DNA from: Viridothelium virens | Taxonomy: Eukaryota; Ascomycota; Dothideomycetes; Trypetheliales; Trypetheliaceae | Direction: 5' to 3' | NCBI GenBank assembly: GCA_010094025.1 | Contig: ML991878.1 | Coordinates: 1-56,617 of the forward strand | DNA length: 56,617 bases | Shown here: in pieces, positions 1-9,561 of the stretch | Layout: the number at the start of each line of letters is the position of its first letter | Numbering within the stretch: the stretch's first letter is position 1 | The notes under the pieces: generated by a model | The model's input: only the letters and a program-made list of their open reading frames with translations | Database searches by the model: none | Told to the model about the DNA's origin: nothing | Position numbers and translations under genes: made by a program

Positions 1-599
1 TAGGTATTTTTTTAATATACACTTTTTAGTGCTTTATTACTATTATTATTATTAGCAATTCTTTATTATGGATGTTATAATTTAACTTAGCAGGAGTTAT
101 TTTTCTTAAGTAATATCTTATTAATTTTTACTTCTTATTTACTTATTATAATAAGTAAGTACTTATTACAAAATTTAAAGCATTTATTTTAAGCTTTAAT
201 AATAACTTTAAGTTGCAGATTATTAATTCTAGGTCTTTTATAATCTTTTTTTTAATAATTTTAAAGGCTTTTTTTTATAGCTATTTTTATTTAAATAATT
301 GCTCACCCTTTATAAAGTCTGTAAGTAATTTTGCTTTCTTAAAATATTTAAAAATAAATTATTAATTAAAATTTATAAATCCCAAAAAACTTTAAACCCC
401 CTTAATATTTATTAGCTTTAATTATATTAAGACTAATTATACCTTCTTTGGTTTTATTTAAATTTAATCTTTTTTTATTACATACCCTAAGAATATTATT
501 TATTTTTAGTAAAAAATATACTTTTTTAATAATAATTTAAGATTTCTTTTCCTTAAATATTTTAATATTATCTTTACATATTTTATATATTCTTCCTTT

Positions 600-1000
600 A
601 TCTTAGAATAAATTAATATATTATTAAGATATATAATTATAAAGATGTTTAGATATAATTATAATATATTATTAATCTGTTCTTAATAGGTTGTAAGTGT
701 GTTTATTAATCTAAATGGCATTATTAAGGATTTAAATAGTCCGTATTTTGTTCTAAATACAGTTTTTTATTCCTTACCTTTTTTTATGCGGATAAAATTA
801 TAAGTATTTTTTTAATCTAATAATATAAGCTACTTTGCTCTGGTTAGGCGGTTTTTTAATTCTGCCGCATTAAGTAATAAATACTTATTCTTAATTATAA
901 TAGTATTAAGTTTTTAATAATTAACATATAATTGCAGTTTATTATTCTTCTTAAGAATAAAAAGTATGGGGTGTCTTACTAAAAACTCTAATTTTTGGAT
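600..1000 (-). pseudogene. Reverse transcriptase remnant with mutated active site
   Basis: Reading the minus strand from about 1000 to 600 gives the usual gypsy reverse transcriptase order: a PILF-x-KK-like start, a V-x-Y-x-x-LN block, an LTRAK block, FRTKYG, a MPF motif, and the catalytic box at 602-634. The normal Y-L-D-D box reads Y-L-N-N. Both aspartate codons are AAT where GAT is expected, a G-to-A change typical of RIP. Several in-frame stops break the frame. The enzyme cannot be active. Confidence 0.85.
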
Positions 1001-3666
1001 AAATCCCTTTTTAAGGTTTTCTCTTAGCTATTCTTAAAGCATCTTTAGTTCTTTTTATAACTGGGGATATAAAGGTCTAAAAGTAGGCTGCTTCTTTAGC
1101 TTTAATTTTATTTTATAATCCCATAATTAGTGTAAAGGCAGTGCTTTTTCTGCCCTCCCTTTTTTAAAAAGTAGCAAATACTTTTTGTATTTAAGAGGTA
1201 TTATTATAAGTTTAGCATTTTTACACTTTATATTATCCCTTAATTAACCTTCTACCTTTATTAAAGTGTTAAATATACTAAATTTAGTTTATTCTCCTTA
1301 ATTATTTTTATTTATTAATATTAGAGTTATATTATAACTTATCTTTATTTTATCCTTAAAGCAATTTGCTGCTCCTTTAGGGTCCCATATAATGCTGTAT
1401 TTGCACCTAAAAAATGTAATTTTTTTTATTTCCTAATTAATATCTAGGTTATGCTTCTGCAACTATAATAATTTAAGTATAATGCTATATTTAATTAGGT
1501 TTATAATATTAAGTTGAATTTCTTTAGTGTGCCCTTATATAATTATAAAAATAAGTTCTGTTTTAGTATTTACTTATTTTTATCCTGCAAGTTATAGTCT
1601 AATAGCTTTATATAAGTTATATAACTTTTTCTTTTCCCTAATATTAAGCCTAATTATTTTAGTAGTTATTGCTGCTATTATGTTTATTAATATATTATTA
1701 TTAATTATTACTTTAACCTATTAATTTTTAATTTTAACCTTAATTTTAAATAATCCTATTATTACTTTGTTAGGGGATATTATATTGCAACTTACTTATA
1801 ACCCCTTTATAAGAAGTTGTTAACTTTTCCTTCTTCTTTTATTATTTTTTTGGCAGTTTTATAGCACTCCTATTATTCTGGTTTTATGCTTTTATAATCT
1901 AAGCAATATTTATAATAATTTAGGTTATTGTATTAATATTTCGCATAATAATCCGCTTGCTTTTAGCAGTGTTTAACACACATAATGCTAATATATCTTA
2001 GCCAGTTTATTATTTTACACATAAATAGTTTATAAGGTAATTTTAGACACAGTTCTTATTAGGATTAGCTCCTTCCTTAAGCTATATTATTGCCCAGTTT
2101 ATAATATGGGCATATTTTTTTTTCTGCAGAATTTTTTATTAAGTAAGCTATAATTACCTTCTTATTTTTGGTAAAATTTATAATTCTTTTTCTTACATAT
2201 TATAAAATATTAGAATTAATATTATAGCTTTTTTTTGTTCTATTTTTTTACTTATTAATATTTTATATACGCATTATTTTAACATTCCTCCTATTTAATT
2301 ATTTAATTATAATTAGGATGTTATAAAAGTTTATAAACTTTTTTTAAATATTAAAAATTCCTTTACTTTTAATCCTACATAATTAATAAAAATTTAGGTT
2401 TTATACTTATATATGCTTTATGGATGTTGCATTTTTATAATAAATACTGTCCTAAAAGTTAATAATTTAAGTAATCCTTTATTTTAAATACTAAATGCAT
2501 GTAATATTTATGTCTCCCTTAAGTTGCTTCTTTTCCTTAAATTATGTATATGGGTACTTATAAATTTTTTTAACTATTTATAGGGTTAATAACTTCTTCT
2601 TATAAAATACTTTCTTCCTTTATATTAGATTTATTATTAATTATTTAATATTAAAAAATATTTAAGTTTTTAATATTATTATTACTTATTAATTTATTAA
2701 TAATAATTTTATTTTTTTTTAAGTAAACTTAGGTTGTTATATTAAATTCTTTTTTGCAATTTACCTTATTTTTGGATTAACAGTTTTTTATTATATGCCT
2801 TAAGTTTTTATAAGTATAACACTTTTTTTTTATTTAGGCACTTTTTTCCTTTTTATTTTGCGCAAAATTAGAGTATTAAACTTCTTTTATTAATTTATTA
2901 TTATTATAATGCTAAGTAATTCCTCCTATTCTTCCTACTGGAATGTATAAGGCTGATTATTTTTTTTATATATTTTGCGTAAAGTTTATTATCCAGTTTA
3001 ATTAAGGTGTTAATAAATTCTTGCAATATATTAATAGCATTATTATACCACATTAGCTTATTTTTAATATTATTCTTAAGTCCTTTTTAATATATAAGTT
3101 ATAATACTTTATTATTTTATTTTAATTTATTAGAATACTTTTAAAACTTAGTTATGTAATCTGCTATTAAAGTTTTTTATATTAGATTTTAAATTGCTTA
3201 CTTTATTATTTTAACTTTATTAAAGATCCCAAAAATTTATTTAAGCTTTTTTTTAAATTAAAGGAATTTTACAAAAAAATTATTAGGGTCCTTTAAGTTA
3301 TTAAGATATAAAATTAATTTAGGTTTTATCCAGTATTGGGCTTATCCTCTTAAGTATAATAAAGCTACTAAAGTTTATTAACTGTCTAGAATTTTTTTAA
3401 ATAAAAAGTAGAGTTAGATTTAGCATAACTATTCTTTTAACTTACTTTTTTCCCTAAAGTACTTATTAAGTTGTCCTATTTTGCCTTCCTTTAATAGGGC
3501 TTTAATATAAAATTTTAACCGCGGAGTAAATTCTAATTAACTTATCCTTAAGGGTGTTTTATTGTATTATAAACTTATACCCCTTAATATAAGCACAGCT
3601 TATAGCAAGTATATAAAAGGGTCTTAGAAATTTTTACATAAAAGCGGAGTGTTAAAAATCCAGTAA

Positions 3667-4055
3667 TATAAAAAGGGTTACTAAGCTTTTAAACAACTTA
3701 ATAATAAATAAGGTCTTATTTAATTTAGCTTATAACTAACTATAGGTATAGCTGGGTATAATAATAATAATAAAATGTAAGGAGAAGAATAAGAGTGTGC
3801 CTAAGACCCAGTTCCTTAAATATTTATTCCTTCTCCATTACAGCCTTCCTTCTTACTAATATTGCAGTAAGGAGGGCGAGATGTTGTCTCACTCTCTGCG
3901 AGGTAAGATCTCACTCATCTCGCTGCGAGATGGTTAAGGTGTCCGTGCCACATTCTCACTTACTCCTGTTGCGAGACGCGCTCAGTGTTACGCGATTGGT
4001 GCACTACAAGTAGTGGCTACCTCCAACGCGTCCTTGGCCAGGAGCGTTTGTAACA
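3667..4055 (-). repeat. Probable 5' LTR of copy A
   Basis: On the minus strand this segment begins TGTTA at 4055 and ends near 3667, directly before a TGG-starting stretch that could be the primer binding site. The equivalent segment of copy B (4756-5148) has the same boundary motifs and nearly the same length, 389 against 393 bases. The left third of the segment, about 3667-3780, aligns with copy B, while the right part has diverged. The boundaries are inferred from the two copies and from the TG...CA rule; they were not computed. Confidence 0.55.
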
Positions 4056-4755
4056 CTACTGCTCCTCTGGGGTCCTATGCAATGCTATGTCTGCACCTAA
4101 AGAATATAATTTCCCCTATTTCTTAATTAATATCCGGGTTATAACTTCGCAATTATGGTATTTTAAGTATAATATTATAATTAATTAAATTAATAATATT
4201 AAATTAGATTTCCTTAGTATGCCCTTGCGTTATTAAAGAAATAAGTTCTGTTTTAGTATCTACCTATCCTTGTCCCGCAAATTGTGGTCCAGTAGCTTTA
4301 TATAAACTGTGTAGCTCTTGCTTTACCCTAATATTAAGTTTTATTCCTTTAGTAGTTATTATTGCAATTATGTTTATTAATGCATTACTATTAATTATTA
4401 CTTTAACCTCTTAATTTTTAATTTTAACCTTAATCTTAAATAATCCTTTTATTACTTTCTTAGGGGATGTTATATTGCAACTTGCTTATAACCCCTTTAT
4501 AAAAAGTTGTTAACTTTTCCCTTTTCTTTTACTATCTTTCTAGCAGTATTGTGGCATTCTTATTATACTAATTTTATGTTGTTATAATCTAGGCAATGTT
4601 TATAGCAATTTAGGTTATTGCATTAATATTTTATATAATAATCTGCTTATTCTTGTTATGAGCCTATACCCCCTGGTACAAGCGCGGCTTGTAGCAGGTA
4701 CGTAGAAGGGTCTCAGGGGTTTTCACGTAGGAGCGGAGTGTTAAGGATCCAATAA
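4056..4755 (-). mobile_element. Copy B of the same retrotransposon family, internally deleted
   Basis: From about 4059 to 4660 the sequence matches 1372-1968 of copy A, for example the shared GGTCC-TATG start at 4071 and 1381. It then jumps directly to sequence matching 3570-3666. The intervening 1.6 kb of copy A has no counterpart here. Copy B keeps more G and C than copy A, so it is less mutated. It begins immediately at the outer edge of copy A's LTR, which suggests that copy A was inserted into copy B. No intact reading frame survives. Confidence 0.7.
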
Positions 4756-5148
4756 TGTAAAAAGGGTTACTAAGCTTTGAACAACTTGTACTAAATAAGG
4801 TCTTATTTAATTTAGCTTATAACTAACTGTAGGTACAGTTTGGTATGGTAAATAAAACATGAGGAAGCCAGTTAAGCTGATTCCCTCCTACATATATATA
4901 CTTGTGGTTTCTTCTAATCACAGCTGTTTCTCCTCTGATTAGATCTTTACTAATCTCTGGTTAATCACTATTGATCAGTGTAATAACTTGTGATCCGTGG
5001 GTGATCACTCCAGATCGCTCTATCCTGATCTGTGGCTTATCGCTACTAATCAGTCACGTGATCTCTGCTTGTTACGACCTGTCTGTGGAACGCTTGCAGC
5101 AAGTACAAAGGAGATGGCGTTCAGCCTTGACGCGGCTGGGTCGTAACA
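4756..5148 (-). repeat. Probable 5' LTR of copy B
   Basis: On the minus strand this 393-base segment starts TGTTACGACC at 5148 and ends CA at 4756-4757. It is followed after four bases by a TGGATCC stretch (read on the minus strand, up to 4751) that may be the primer binding site. The segment holds several TGATCA- and CTAATCA-like motifs between 4910 and 5060, as promoter regions of LTRs often do. An inverted TTGTTACGACC copy also lies at about 5069-5079. The assignment is an inference from the length and end agreement with 3667-4055. Confidence 0.55.
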
Positions 5149-6075
5149 AATAGGCTTGGACGCTACCTGGTACAAAGTATATATTCACATCTACCAAAGC
5201 CAAAACTGTATGGCTCTAAGAGCTAAAACACAGCAGAGTAAGCTGCTGTCCTCCAACTCCAAGGATAGAAGTAGACTCAGGATAAAAGAGAAAGGCGGTA
5301 ATAATAGCAAGGTGGACGGCGGCGGTAGCAGCAGGGGCAGGAGCAGCCTTAGCATGTAACAGTATTAACAAATTATTTGTATAATAGTAATTTGATTTAT
5401 ATTATTGAAAATTTTTTTTTAAGAAAAAGAAAGCTTTTAGGCAAGAGTTTGATGTTTTATTAACATATCAGTATGTTAAAACCTTATACAAAGGACTTTA
5501 AAGCTTAGTTTTAATGGATGTAGAATTATACAATACTAAATTAATAACTTATGCTGCTGTTGCTGTTGCTGCTGTTGCTGCTGCTGATTGGTGAAGAAGC
5601 AAAAATCAGCTAGGGTAGAGAACAGGCTTGTGTGCGTATGCTAAGCCTAATTAGGCATACTTAGCCAACAGAGTATAAAAATACAAATTCTGGATATTAT
5701 TCAGATATTTATGCAAATGTATCCAAATTCAGCTTTATGTATTCATTATTTTATTCTGCTATGTTTCCGAACCCTGAGGTATCCGAATTAGGATGATTCG
5801 GAGGCCCTGGCGATGAGCTTGAGGGATAGGTAGTGGCATCCGAGGATGGAGGACAGGCTTGATGAGTATGATCAGGAGGTGAGTTGGAGGATGGAAGAGT
5901 TGTATCGGGCGAGGGACAACGCGCTATGGCCTTTTTCGGAGGGATATTTGTGAAGGCTATCGATGATGGGATTGTGAGCTGATTTGGTTCGGAATATCAT
6001 GTAAAGGGCGCGATTGGCAATGCTAATTTACAATCAATATAGTCGTACATACGTGAGCTGTTCCCTATATTCGCC
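5149..6075. other. Gene-free stretch right of the retrotransposon
   Basis: I find no supported gene here. The stretch goes from AT-rich DNA to normal composition at about 5760. It contains a CTG/TTG trinucleotide run at 5552-5586 and a perfect 12-bp palindrome (GCCTAATTAGGC) at 5645-5656. A short purine-rich open frame at 5156-5359 lacks an ATG and resembles nothing I know. Confidence 0.5.
5552..5586. repeat. CTG/TTG trinucleotide microsatellite
   Basis: About eleven trinucleotides mix CTG and TTG on the plus strand, which is CAG/CAA on the minus strand. In one minus frame this reads as a glutamine run, but no gene can be followed on either side. Confidence 0.8.
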
Positions 6076-7818
6076 TTACTTCTCCGCTTCTCCCAGATAC
6101 ACGCGGTCTCCCTTCCAATCTACCGGAACCAAGAGTCCTCCATCCCATTTCCACCTCTCCACACCATCGTTCCAATTTCTTTCTAGCAAACGTATCCACT
6201 GAACCGTCAGCTTCTCTACATAATTTCTCGCCCAGGACTTCCTCTCAATCTCATCTTCAAATCTGCAAAGATATTCTCCAATCCCGTATCCAAGGTCTCC
6301 CCTGTTGTTCCAAGCGTCGGGATACCCATCAGCGGGTGCATCGACTTGCAAGATCCTGACATACATGCTGAACGCCTCGAACCACAATTGCATCGTTTCT
6401 TTGTCGAAATTAGGGACATTTTGCTTTTGATTAAGACTATAGTACGCGGTCTGAAACCACGATCGTTCCCAGATCTCGTTGGTGAATTGAGCCCAATATC
6501 CATCCTTTCGTATGAAATCTGTATCGGGAACATCACTCGCTTTCACCGCATCTCCATCAAATACCTGCTGTGTCTGATCGTCACCATTGCTTCCGAAATT
6601 CTCAGCCCACGCTGCATGGAAGTTATTGTGCGGCTGATCCCTGAATATCGTTTGCTCCAAGTGGTGGTATATCCAATCTTCTTCGTTAACATCAAAGTCG
6701 GACGGTAGATATTGCCTGTCGGGATCTTTGAAGGTCATCGCCCAGAAGTCAAAGACGTCTCTCGTGTATTCATCCTCGGACGAAGGTCGAGTGAGGCCCT
6801 CTAGGCGCTCATTATTCCATACTTCCGGATCACTCCCAACACCACCATCCGTGGGCGGCCCAAAAAAATTCTTGAAGACGTATATCAGATCATCATCCCC
6901 AATCTGCATATGTTTTCCAGGGGTGGTCTTGAAGATCAGCCCATCCTTTTGATCCAATTCCTTCAAACCCAACCAATCCTCCTTGTAAAGCGTCCTCTCT
7001 TTAAGCGGCGTCACAACCCTCTCTTGCTCCCCGTCGCTGTCATTCTCAAGCTTGGGCTTGATCCACACATCTCCAAACCAGGTGCTCTCTGGCTCATGCA
7101 CCGCGTCCTCCTCTTCAAATTGGTACATCACCAACCTCTCTATAGCACCCAGATGTTTCTTGTACGTCGCATTCTTCTCTTTCCCCTCATTATTCACATC
7201 CGCCAACAAGTTCGAATGCTCCAAGTAAGCCTCCGTCGGTTCACCTGTGTCATCCTCAATCTCCCTGAAATATTGCGCAGGCACCAATCTATCTTGCACA
7301 AAATCCGACCAAGTGTTACCGCGCAAAAGCGCAAAGGCACCTTTGCAGAGGAAATCCAGGGGCTTGCATTTCTGGTACTGCGAGATTCCTGAATGCGGAC
7401 TGCCAAATGTGACAAGACTCCTCACTTTGATCCTGCCACCGCACCTTTCCACGAGTGCTCTGAGTAGAACTCCGCCCTGGCTGAACCCCAACGCGTCCAC
7501 TGCAGGCGCTTTACCAAGCACGGGATGGGAGGCTATAGCATCGCAGACTTGCCCGATTTGTGTTGTTGTGTTGCCGATGAAGCTTGCAGTGCGATCACTA
7601 CTGGGATCATCATCGACACGTATGGCGTAAGTGAAAGTTTTGGGGTTGATCTCTTGGGCGAGAGAGAGGACGTCTTGGATGCCATCGGCGCGGTAGTTGT
7701 CGCCAAGGCCGTGCCAGAGGATAAGAGGGAGTGGAGCGGGAGAAGATGCGAGAACAGAGTGGGTTCGAAGGGCGAGCAGGACGGTGGCCGAGAGTAGAGT
7801 GATCACCGTAGGGAACAT
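6076..7818 (-). CDS. ppt1: Palmitoyl-protein thioesterase with long unknown C-terminal extension
   Basis: This single-exon gene encodes 580 residues. The ATG at 7816-7818 is preferred to an in-frame TTG upstream because it puts a hydrophobic signal peptide (residues 1-25) at the start. Residues about 29-322 are a PPT1 alpha/beta hydrolase: an ILWHGLGD strand, the nucleophile elbow GFSQGG with Ser113, a probable acid at Asp238 ahead of a STWFG motif, and catalytic His303 in PGKHMQIGD. Enzymes of this family remove palmitate from cysteines of proteins in the lysosome or vacuole. Family members usually end about here, near 300 residues. About 250 more follow, rich in Trp, Asp and Asn, that I cannot assign; they do not look like the dolichyl-diphosphatase fused to PPT1 in fission yeast. 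Confidence 0.88.
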   Translation of the reverse strand: MFPTVITLLSATVLLALRTHSVLASSPAPLPLILWHGLGDNYRADGIQDVLSLAQEINPKTFTYAIRVDDDPSSDRTASFIGNTTTQIGQVCDAIASHPVLGKAPAVDALGFSQGGVLLRALVERCGGRIKVRSLVTFGSPHSGISQYQKCKPLDFLCKGAFALLRGNTWSDFVQDRLVPAQYFREIEDDTGEPTEAYLEHSNLLADVNNEGKEKNATYKKHLGAIERLVMYQFEEEDAVHEPESTWFGDVWIKPKLENDSDGEQERVVTPLKERTLYKEDWLGLKELDQKDGLIFKTTPGKHMQIGDDDLIYVFKNFFGPPTDGGVGSDPEVWNNERLEGLTRPSSEDEYTRDVFDFWAMTFKDPDRQYLPSDFDVNEEDWIYHHLEQTIFRDQPHNNFHAAWAENFGSNGDDQTQQVFDGDAVKASDVPDTDFIRKDGYWAQFTNEIWERSWFQTAYYSLNQKQNVPNFDKETMQLWFEAFSMYVRILQVDAPADGYPDAWNNRGDLGYGIGEYLCRFEDEIERKSWARNYVEKLTVQWIRLLERNWNDGVERWKWDGGLLVPVDWKGDRVYLGEAEK

Positions 7819-9064
7819 GGTACCATACGTGGCCAAGAGAGTCCTGGGAATGCGGCGGCTGGATCCAGTTGCAAAGTACCCGCGTCAAGAATCATCAGCA
7901 GTGATCGCTATAGTTTCTGCGTCATTGACAGAATCATAAGCAAAGAAACTGGAGTCGTTGGTTCACGAGGAATCATAGGCATCATTGTAGCTCTGCTAAA
8001 GGAAGATCGGGCCGAGCACTACCTACGACTAGTAGTAGTAATAATAGGCCAACGCCGTCGGTCGCTGCCATTGCATATCTCCAAGCTACACAGAGCAGTG
8101 TCCACAACTCTCTACAAAAACGAAGAAAAAGTAGGCGTAGATAATAAATAAGACAACAGTAAGTTGAATTGATTTACTAGTAAATTTGGCGGGGGTTTTG
8201 GCGGATTGTGTGCGAGAGCCTATCATAACACCCGTACACTGGCCGACATAGCACAGCCACTCGAGCTCTGAGACACTCAAATCTGCCTTTCGGGCCGTAG
8301 ATTCGATGCACGACACGATAAGGCAGATAGATTTGACTTCCTAACATATTGCACCGCCCTTGAATCTGGAAAGCAAAAGATGCTGCCTGTCTGCACGTGA
8401 TCGGGTCTCTTTCTGTCCACGTGACTGAGGCTCCGTAAAGCCTCGTGCCAGCCTAAGGGTGAACGAAGCTGGGAAGCGGGTATCGCAAAGCTGGGATTTA
8501 AATCGAATACCGAATACCTTCAATGAATGAGCTCTGTCAAGAGTCATGGCGGTCTACAGTCGTTGGAGACTTATGCGAGCACTCTATATGTGACATGCAT
8601 AATCGGATTCTGTACCAGAGTCTTATAATCTAGATGATGCAGCTCGGAATAATTTCGATTTGGACATTCGCAATTCAAGACAGGGATCCGGGAAAGCATA
8701 GCCGAGTCTGGAATAGACTATTTCAAATCCTTTACATTTGGCTGAGTCTAATCATTTCTATGTTGGTGTCTTATCTCTGCGTAGGTCTCTTGCCTCTGCG
8801 CAGGTGCCTTGTCTCTGGATAGGCCTGCGTAGAGATTTGAGATTCGTGTGAGCCTTCTTAGAGACAAGAGACCTGCGCAGAGGTGAGGGGCCTGTGCAGA
8901 GGTAGAAATGAGAGGCCTGCGCGGAGACGAGAGATGCATTTATGGTCAGTTTTATGCATCCATTACTCTTTTCTATCAGCCATGCTTCCGATATCTGATT
9001 TCGTTCAAACCTGTTTTAACTCACCGCTGCTAACCACCTTATTCCACCATTACGAGCACCAGAT
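7819..9064. other. Intergenic region with short repeats
   Basis: No gene is supported. The promoter of the thioesterase gene must lie at its left end. The notable content is a family of about 20-bp repeats in both orientations at 8775-8935, listed separately. Confidence 0.5.
8775..8935. repeat. Interspersed CCTGCGCAGAG repeats forming an inverted repeat
   Basis: The core CCTGCGCAGAG followed by a GAGAC/AAGAG-like tail recurs at about 8823, 8870, 8890 and 8914 on the plus strand and at about 8775-8816 on the minus strand. The best arms, 8786-8816 and 8860-8890, are near-perfect inverted copies separated by 43 bases. The unit therefore recurs about six times within 160 bases. No protein frame explains it. 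Confidence 0.75.
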
Positions 9065-9405
9065 TTTCTTTGTCCGAGGTTAGTAGAGTACGGAACGACA
9101 AAAGCGAGCTGTCAGAGCCGGATAAGCGTTAGTAGCGCCTCAATGATATATACTAACTGCAAGCGTCGAACAGCAGTTGAGCTTTCTTTGTCCAAGATTA
9201 CTGAAGTCCTCATCAACAACAAAAGCGGACTGTCAGGGCCGGGTAAGCGTTGGTAGTCGCCTTAACAATATATACAGGCTGCAAACGCCGAAGTTTCTTT
9301 ATCTACCTAAGGTCACAAAAATCGTCGACAACAAAAGTGAGCTGCCGAAACCGGACTCACGATGGAAGCGCTTCAATACTGCACAGATTGCAAACGCCAA
9401 GAGCG
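9065..9405. repeat. Three diverged tandem repeats of about 111-118 bp
   Basis: Units lie at 9065-9182, 9183-9293 and 9294-9405. Each starts TTTCTTT and then carries, in the same order, an ACAAAAGYGAGCTG-like block, a GCCGG block, a GCGTT/GCGCTT block, a TCAAYAATATAT-like block and a TGCAAACGCC-like end. They have diverged by substitutions and small indels and carry no shared long open frame. They stop about 50 bases before the TATA element of the next gene, so they lie in its upstream region. Confidence 0.8.
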
Positions 9406-9453
9406 TTCTAACTGTTGACGACTTGGAATATTGAGTACAATAGATTGACTACG

Positions 9454-9460
9454 TATATAA
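9454..9460 (+). promoter_or_regulatory. TATA-like element
   Basis: TATATAA lies 102 bases upstream of the ATG at 9562, a normal spacing for a fungal TATA box plus a short leader. Confidence 0.5.
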
Positions 9461-9561
9461 GTTGATGTGACCCCTCAGTTCTCTATTTCCAGTAGCCTCA
9501 ACACTTTTCTACATCCAAGACTCTGAAAAAAGATCAGCACAAGAACTTGTTGTTTTGGAAA

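Larger units (their letters stand above)
1..4055 (-). mobile_element. RIP-degraded Ty3/gypsy-type LTR retrotransposon, copy A (left part outside window)
   Basis: This is a very AT-rich block with many stops in every frame. On the minus strand, fragments of a gypsy-type polymerase can still be read between about 1000 and 600. They include an ILF-x-KKN start of the palm region, an LTRAK stretch, FRTKYG, MPF, and the active-site motif at 602-634. The integrase end would lie left of base 1, so the element is cut by the window edge, and gag/protease would lie to the right towards the LTR at 3667-4055. The base changes are G to A and C to T, as expected from RIP. No intact frame remains, so this is a relic. 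The family is inferred from motif order; no LTR pair is visible because the other end is missing. Confidence 0.85.

Noticed and set aside
5069-5149. An 80-bp element with TTGTTACGACC inverted ends, possible MITE
   Set aside because: The ends coincide with the LTR terminus of copy B, so the LTR explains the right-hand copy better than a separate element.
5156-5359. 67-codon frame with Lys/Gly/Ser-rich end
   Set aside because: Starts with TTG, has no homologue known to me and lies in transposon-flanking DNA.
6346-7797. Several open frames antisense to the thioesterase gene
   Set aside because: They mirror the codon pattern of the real gene, have no motifs, and mostly lack a proper ATG.
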